Assembly: GCA_023428295.1 (NCBI GenBank)
Contig: JAEYYV010000125.1
Span: 1 to 18,193, forward strand
Source: Pseudomonadota bacterium
GTDB lineage: Bacteria; Myxococcota_A; Polyangia; Haliangiales; Haliangiaceae
Length of the DNA: 18,193 nt
Reading direction: 5' to 3'
Below are positions 14,480-18,193 of this stretch, piece by piece (position 1 is the first letter of the stretch; every line of letters begins with the position of its first letter). Below the pieces are notes generated by a model. That model did no database searches. It saw nothing but the letters and a program-made list of their open reading frames with translations, and was not told the origin of the DNA. The translations under genes were made by a program, and so were the position numbers.

Positions 14480-14504
14480 CCTCCTCGGTGCCTCGTACTA
14501 AGTC
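14476..14504 (+). promoter_or_regulatory. Candidate promoter of the SspB-like gene
   Basis: TTGACC (14476-14481) matches the -35 consensus at 5 of 6 positions. After 17 bases comes TAAGTC (14499-14504), a poor -10 match whose first base is 12 nt before ATG 14511; an overlapping TACTAA at 14496 is the alternative. The CCCCTCC before the ATG excludes a Shine-Dalgarno. The -35 box overlaps the stop codon of the thioesterase gene. Confidence 0.45.
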
Positions 14505-14510
14505 CCCTCC

Positions 14511-15284
14511 ATGCTCGAGCGCGATCCGAAGACCTTGGCGAGGCTCCAGGCAGTCGTCACTGCCCTGATCGAGCATCGCGTCGCGACCTCGCTCGTGGAC
14601 GTCGAGCGTGCACTCGCGAAGTGGCGCGCTGGATCGCAGAGCTCGCTCGCTGCCCACGGTGCCGTGCTCCGTCACGCCGCGCGTTGCGAGCGCACCGTCG
14701 AGCGTGTCACGGCCGCTGCCGGTGATCGTCCCGAGGGAATCCTGCGTGACGCCGTCGACGCGGGCCTCCTCGCCGAGGACGAGTTCGTGGAGCTCGTCGG
14801 CAAGCCGTCCGTGGACGTGGAGTCGATCCACGCGCTGCGCGACGAAGACGATGCGAGCGCGCCCGACAAGCGCCGCACCGTGGAGCAGCTGCTCGGTCGT
14901 GGCCCGATCTTGATCCACGTCGATGCGCGCCGCAGCGAGGTCTCCGTGCCGCCGCGCTTCCGCGCCGACCCGGGCCTCGTGCTCCGCTTCGGGTACAACC
15001 TCTCGCCCGCGATCGGCGACCTCACCGTCGACGATGACGCCATCGCCGGCACGCTCACGTTCGCGGGTCAGCCGTTCCGTTGCATCTTGCCGTGGACGGC
15101 GGTGTACGCCGCGTCCGTCGAGGGCGAGCAGCGCGGCACCGTGTGGCCCGAGGACGTTCCCGAGGACGTGCTCACGGGCGGTAACGAGAGCATCGGCGCT
15201 GTTCCGTCGGCGCCCGCACCGATCACGAAGTCCGAGGAAGAGCCGCGCGCCAAGCGAGCGACGCACCTGAAGCTCGTCGAGTAA
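14511..15284 (+). CDS. SspB-like ClpXP adaptor with N-terminal extension and ClpX-docking tail
   Basis: 257 residues. Residues 121-220 match the SspB (stringent starvation protein B) domain: a helix, then ILIHVDARRSEVSVPPRF (133-150), LVLRFGYNL (156-164), ITFAG-type strand at 181-186, FRCILPWTAVYA (189-200) and VWPEDVP (211-217). SspB proteins deliver ssrA-tagged peptides to ClpXP. After a 30-residue polar linker the protein ends in LKLVE (253-257), very like the LRVVK C-terminus with which E. coli SspB docks on ClpX, so adaptor function looks intact. Unlike ordinary SspB (about 165 residues) it carries about 120 extra N-terminal residues, mostly helical and unrecognised. Its TAA overlaps the ATG of the next lipoprotein gene (TAATG). 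sspA, the usual neighbour in gammaproteobacteria, is not present. Confidence 0.85.
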   Translation: MLERDPKTLARLQAVVTALIEHRVATSLVDVERALAKWRAGSQSSLAAHGAVLRHAARCERTVERVTAAAGDRPEGILRDAVDAGLLAEDEFVELVGKPSVDVESIHALRDEDDASAPDKRRTVEQLLGRGPILIHVDARRSEVSVPPRFRADPGLVLRFGYNLSPAIGDLTVDDDAIAGTLTFAGQPFRCILPWTAVYAASVEGEQRGTVWPEDVPEDVLTGGNESIGAVPSAPAPITKSEEEPRAKRATHLKLVE

Positions 15285-16021
15285 TGCGGGCTCTCCCGCT
15301 ACTCGCAGGGCTCGCAGGGCTCGGGGCGTGTTGGAGCTCGCCCCCTCCCAGCGCGCCCGCGGCGCCGCCGTCTACATCGACCGCGGCACCGTCGATCGCG
15401 TGGGACGAGCGGCACATCGTCGATCGCTTTCTGCCGGCGATCGCGAGCGATGGCTCGGTCGTGGTGCTCGGCATCGCGGATCCCGACGGTGCGCGTGGCA
15501 ATCCCAACTTTCGCATCGAGCTGCGCGGCCGCGATGATCGTCGTCGCTCCACGCACGAGGTGCTCTCGGTGAACGAGGTCGAGACCGGAGCGTTCTTCGA
15601 CGAGACCGGGCCGCTGCCACCACTTCGCGATCGCATCACGCGCGGCAACGAGCACCTCGCCACGCTCCACGCGACGCATCGCTTGGTGCCGCTGAAGAAG
15701 ATGTCACTCGAGAACGAAGACGATGCGCCGCTCGCGAATCAGACCGCGCACGGCGGCAACCTCGTCGTCGCGTGGAAGAGCGATCACGTCATCGTGCGCG
15801 ACGAGCGCGGCAACGGAACCGCGGTCCTTCTCGATCTGCCCGCTCCGGATTCGTGGCTCGCGGCGCGACGTCCCTCGAGCACGCACGCGTGCACGAACCC
15901 GGCATTCCTCGACGAGACCTGGGCGTCGCCCGAGCATCGACTCGCCGTGATCACGGTGAATTACGAGGGATCGGACCTCTGCTGGGAGCCGAACGCGCAG
16001 CAGCACGTCATCACGTGGTGA
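15284..16021 (+). CDS. Hypothetical lipoprotein, 245 aa
   Basis: The N-terminus MRALPLLAGLAGLGAC is a lipoprotein signal with lipobox LGAC and Cys16 as the modified residue. A Pro/Ala/Ser-rich linker (17-37) follows. The mature domain alternates short strands with charged loops (e.g. VVVLGIADPDG near 58-68, NLVVAWKSDHVIV near 158-170, LAVITVNYEG near 220-229). This could be a small beta-propeller or sandwich, but I recognise no family. Two cysteines near the C-terminus may form a disulfide. The ATG overlaps the stop of the SspB-like gene (TAATG), so it depends on that gene for translation or at least transcription. No functional link to ClpXP adaptors is known to me. Confidence 0.75.
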   Translation: MRALPLLAGLAGLGACWSSPPPSAPAAPPSTSTAAPSIAWDERHIVDRFLPAIASDGSVVVLGIADPDGARGNPNFRIELRGRDDRRRSTHEVLSVNEVETGAFFDETGPLPPLRDRITRGNEHLATLHATHRLVPLKKMSLENEDDAPLANQTAHGGNLVVAWKSDHVIVRDERGNGTAVLLDLPAPDSWLAARRPSSTHACTNPAFLDETWASPEHRLAVITVNYEGSDLCWEPNAQQHVITW

Positions 16022-16071
16022 ACCGCGCGCTGGCGCTCACTCGGCAACTGCCGCATGATGCTGCCTACAAG

Positions 16072-16239
16072 ATGTCTAACGACGGTTCCTCGAAGTCTTC
16101 GGGACAGTCTCCGACCGATCCGGCCGCGCCGACGCCGCAGAAGAGCAGCGACCGCCCGACCACACGAACCGCGCTGCGCGATCTCGAGCGCACGCAGTTC
16201 GACGCGCTCGAGCAGCAGCTTCGCGATCTCGAGCGCTAA
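16072..16239 (+). CDS. Possible small protein, 55 aa
   Basis: ATG 16072 to TAA 16239 encodes 55 residues: a Ser/Pro/Thr-rich, probably disordered N-terminal half and a C-terminal amphipathic helix that contains LRDLER twice (residues about 35-40 and 50-55, the second at the very end). It fills most of the 272 bases between the two flanking plus-strand genes, and its codon positions fit the GC-rich third-position pattern at the 3' end. There is no Shine-Dalgarno; TACAAG just before the ATG is too close to act as its -10 box. It could be a real small protein able to form a coiled coil, or chance. The short gap before the next gene is consistent with an operon. Confidence 0.4.
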   Translation: MSNDGSSKSSGQSPTDPAAPTPQKSSDRPTTRTALRDLERTQFDALEQQLRDLER

Positions 16240-16280
16240 GGCGTGCGACTCGTCGCCCTCGTCGTCCGTCCGGACTCGCC

Positions 16281-16285
16281 GGAGG
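16281..16285 (+). promoter_or_regulatory. Strong Shine-Dalgarno of the gene at 16294
   Basis: GGAGG followed by TAA, 8 bases before ATG 16294. It is the clearest ribosome binding site in the window and decides this start over in-frame upstream codons beginning at 16243. Confidence 0.7.
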
Positions 16286-16293
16286 TAACGGAC

Positions 16294-16719
16294 ATGGGCT
16301 TTTTCAAGGATCTGAAGAACAAGATTACGGGTGGCGGTGCGACGGTTCGCGTGACGGTCCCGTCGACGCGTCGAGGCCAAGCAGTCCCCGTGAAGGTGCA
16401 GGCGGTCGCGAAGGCGAACGGCAAGGTCAGCGCGGTGTATCTGCTGCTCCGCGCCACCGAGAACGCCCAGTTCAAGACCGACGGCGGCGACAAGGTCAGC
16501 GGCTCGAAGGTCAGCTACGAGAACAAGGTCACCATCGCGAACGCGTTCGAGCTCAAAGAGGGTCAGACCTACGACTTCGAGGGAATCATCGAGCTGCCGA
16601 CGAGCTGCAACCCCTCGCTGCGCGGCGGCATCATCGATCACACCTGGGAGATCCAGGCGGGTCTCGATATGCCGGGCAACGATCCGGACTCGGGCTGGCA
16701 GTCGTTCGACGTCGCCTGA
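16294..16719 (+). CDS. Small beta-rich protein, possibly Spo0M/arrestin-like, 141 aa
   Basis: The start MGFFKDLKNKITGGG is a short basic amphipathic helix, then a beta-rich domain: VRVTVPSTRRGQAVPVKVQA (18-37), KVSAVYLLLRA (44-54), an acidic/Lys loop, a long middle strand region ending EGIIELP (96-102), and a closing HTWEIQAGLDMPGNDPDSGW segment (116-135). Strand order and the N-terminal GFFK resemble bacterial Spo0M/arrestin-like proteins, which are described as cytoplasmic. I saw no direct motif that proves it, so the family is tentative. No signal peptide. The strong GGAGG ribosome site suggests good translation. Its stop is separated by one base from the convergent fdx stop. Confidence 0.6.
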   Translation: MGFFKDLKNKITGGGATVRVTVPSTRRGQAVPVKVQAVAKANGKVSAVYLLLRATENAQFKTDGGDKVSGSKVSYENKVTIANAFELKEGQTYDFEGIIELPTSCNPSLRGGIIDHTWEIQAGLDMPGNDPDSGWQSFDVA

Positions 16720-16720
16720 G

Positions 16721-17113
16721 CTAGCCGGCGGCCTTCTTGGCCTCGGCGAGGCGCTTGCGCTCCTCGGGGTTCTCGTCGAGCCACGCTTGCAGTGACTCCT
16801 CGCTGATCTCGACCACGAGATCCTCGTCGGCGATCTTTGCTTGGCAACCGAGACGCGACTCGGGACGGACGTCGAACGCCTTGTCCATGATGTCGTTCTC
16901 TTTGTCTTTGATCTCGCCCAGCGAGTCGAAGCCTTGCTCCACGTAGACGTGGCAGGTGGAGCACCCGAGGTTGCCGCCACACGCGTGACCGACGCGCGCT
17001 TCGGGCGAGCACGACTCGGCCGCGTCGAGGATCGACGTGCCCTTCTTGCACTCGATCGTGATGGGCCCCAGCGAGAGCTTTCCCTGCGGGTTCAGGAACG
17101 TGATCTTCGGCAT
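16721..17113 (-). CDS. fdx: ISC-type [2Fe-2S] ferredoxin
   Basis: 130 residues. Cluster ligands Cys45, Cys51, Cys54 (HACGGNLGCSTCHVYV) and Cys90 (RLGCQAKI) have the spacing of the ferredoxin in bacterial ISC operons, with the typical FNPQG-like start and ITIECKKGTSILDAA strand-helix. It supplies electrons for Fe-S assembly on IscU. It is about 19 residues longer than E. coli Fdx because of a charged C-terminal helix (about 106-130). Its ATG (17113-17111) shares a base with the TAA of hscA (17115-17113), i.e. TAATG, so the two are co-translated. hscA-fdx is the standard ISC order, supporting the call. In the window the operon ends with this gene; I see no clear hairpin plus T-run terminator. 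Confidence 0.95.
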   Translation of the reverse strand: MPKITFLNPQGKLSLGPITIECKKGTSILDAAESCSPEARVGHACGGNLGCSTCHVYVEQGFDSLGEIKDKENDIMDKAFDVRPESRLGCQAKIADEDLVVEISEESLQAWLDENPEERKRLAEAKKAAG

Positions 17114-18193
17114 TACGCGCCCACCTTCTTGGCCGCGTCGTCGAGAGCGACGCCCTGAAACTGCGCCGCGATCGCGCGGTTCATGCGCTTCTGCGCGAAC
17201 GGCTTGGTGGCCACGTCGAGCGCCTCCACGGCGTGGCGGATCGCGAGGTGATCGGTGCCGGCCATCGCGGTCTCGAGCGCGCTCATGGCGGCTTCGCCCG
17301 CGGCGCGAACGTCGTCGTCGAGCATCTCGGGATCGGTGGCGAACGCCTGCTTGGTCGCCGCGAGGATGCGCTCGCCCTCGATGCGCTCGACGAGGAGGTT
17401 GCGCTTGGCGAGATCCTCTTCGGCGTACTCGAACGAGTCCACGAGCATCTGCTCGACTTCCTCGTCGGTGAGGCCGTAGCTCGGCTTCACCTCGATCGAC
17501 GCTTCCTTGCCGGTGGTCAGCTCTTTGGCCATCACCTTGAGCAGACCGTCGGCGTCGATGAGGAACGTGATCTCCACGCGCCCCATGCCCGCGATCATCG
17601 GCGGCACGCCACGCAGCGTGAACCGCGCGAGGGAGCGACACGCATCCGCGGTCTCGCGCTCGCCTTGCACGACGTGAATGTCGAAGCCGGTCTGGTTGTC
17701 CGCGTACGTGGCGAACGTCTGCGTGGCGCCCGCGGGGATCGTGGTGTTGCGATGGATGAGCTTCTCGACGACACCGCCCATCATCTCGATACCGAGCGAG
17801 AGCGGCACCACGTCGAGGAGCGTGACGTCTTGCCGGCCGCTCGCGAGCACGTCGGCTTGCACCGCGGCGCCGAGCGCGACGACTTGATCCGGATCGATGT
17901 CGATCAGCGGCTCCTTGCCGAACAGCGTCGCGACGTACTCGCGCACGACGGGCGAGCGCGTCGAGCCACCGACGAGGATCACGCCATCGAGGTCCGACGC
18001 GTCGACCTCGGCATCCTTGAGCGCGCGGCGGCAGGCCTTGCCGGCCTTGTCGAGCAGCGGCCTTGCCCACGCGCGCAGATCGTCGAGCGTGACCTCGCGC
18101 GTGATGCCGGCCGCAGCGAACGTGGCGGTGGGAGCCGCGGTGAGCGCTTCCTTTACCCGGCGCGGGTAGGGGACCGCGGCCGCCGGGCACAAC
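17113..18193 (-). CDS. hscA: Fe-S assembly chaperone HscA (5' part outside window)
   Basis: The window holds the last 360 codons of a roughly 600-residue Hsp70. The first visible part is the end of the nucleotide-binding domain, with the adenosine-contact ILVGGSTRSPVVRE segment (in-window residues 72-85) and AVQADVLASG-like text (110-119). The interdomain linker LLDVVPLSLGIE follows (125-136), then the substrate-binding domain and lid. The stretch VKPSYGLTDEEVEQM is typical of HscA rather than DnaK, and the immediately following fdx confirms it. HscA with HscB binds IscU (LPPVK motif) and uses ATP to release Fe-S clusters. The TTG at 18192 is only an in-frame codon; the true start is beyond the window, where hscB and iscU would be expected. 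Confidence 0.93.
   Translation of the reverse strand, partial: LCPAAAVPYPRRVKEALTAAPTATFAAAGITREVTLDDLRAWARPLLDKAGKACRRALKDAEVDASDLDGVILVGGSTRSPVVREYVATLFGKEPLIDIDPDQVVALGAAVQADVLASGRQDVTLLDVVPLSLGIEMMGGVVEKLIHRNTTIPAGATQTFATYADNQTGFDIHVVQGERETADACRSLARFTLRGVPPMIAGMGRVEITFLIDADGLLKVMAKELTTGKEASIEVKPSYGLTDEEVEQMLVDSFEYAEEDLAKRNLLVERIEGERILAATKQAFATDPEMLDDDVRAAGEAAMSALETAMAGTDHLAIRHAVEALDVATKPFAQKRMNRAIAAQFQGVALDDAAKKVGA

Noticed and set aside
16723..16745. GGCC-TTCTT-GGCC hairpin at the end of fdx as a terminator
   Set aside because: It lies inside the fdx coding sequence, encodes the AKKA tail, has a short stem and no following T-run on either strand.

Overview
The window looks like a chromosomal segment of a very GC-rich member of the Myxococcota (former Deltaproteobacteria, Sandaracinus/Polyangium-like). 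This is inferred from strong G/C use at third codon positions, from lipoproteins with Cys-rich and Gly-rich mature parts, from a giant HEAT-repeat gene, and from housekeeping proteins that look proteobacterial. I see no insertion sequences, tRNA, rRNA, CRISPR array or phage genes.

Layout. (1) Positions 1-9410, minus strand: a two-gene unit made almost entirely of alpha-solenoid repeats. The upstream gene (9410-6633) encodes a 925-residue HEAT-like protein. The downstream gene starts at 6636 with a 4-base GTGA overlap and stays open to base 1, giving at least 2212 residues: an apparently complete seven-bladed WD40-like propeller followed by about 1,850 residues of HEAT repeats. Neither protein shows an enzymatic motif. 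They are the least explained content of the window. (2) 9521-10696, plus: a glycine-rich lipoprotein, convergent with the next unit. (3) 12390-10689, minus: ribA (GTP cyclohydrolase II) followed 7 bases later by mrp/apbC (Fe-S carrier P-loop ATPase). (4) 12466-13002, plus: peptide deformylase, divergent from ribA. (5) 13632-13009, minus: a lipoprotein resembling DUF1131/YfeY. (6) 13683-16021, plus: folB overlapping a 4HBT-family thioesterase, then an SspB-like ClpXP adaptor overlapping another lipoprotein. (7) 16072-16719, plus: a possible 55-residue protein and a small beta-rich Spo0M/arrestin-like protein. (8) 18193-16721, minus: the C-terminal part of HscA and ISC-type ferredoxin, the end of an Fe-S assembly operon that continues beyond the window.

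Functionally the right half is mostly housekeeping: Fe-S cluster assembly and carriage (hscA, fdx, mrp), cofactor synthesis (ribA, folB), protein maturation and turnover (def, sspB-like) and envelope lipoproteins. Genes are packed tightly, with TAATG and ATGA/GTGA overlaps, 1 to 7 base gaps and an 8-base convergent overlap. Several unit-leading genes lack a Shine-Dalgarno sequence but carry a -10-like hexamer whose first base lies exactly 12 nt before the start codon, the geometry expected for leaderless mRNAs. The main candidates for something undescribed are the propeller-HEAT/HEAT gene pair and the SspB-like adaptor with its long N-terminal extension and ClpX-binding-like tail.
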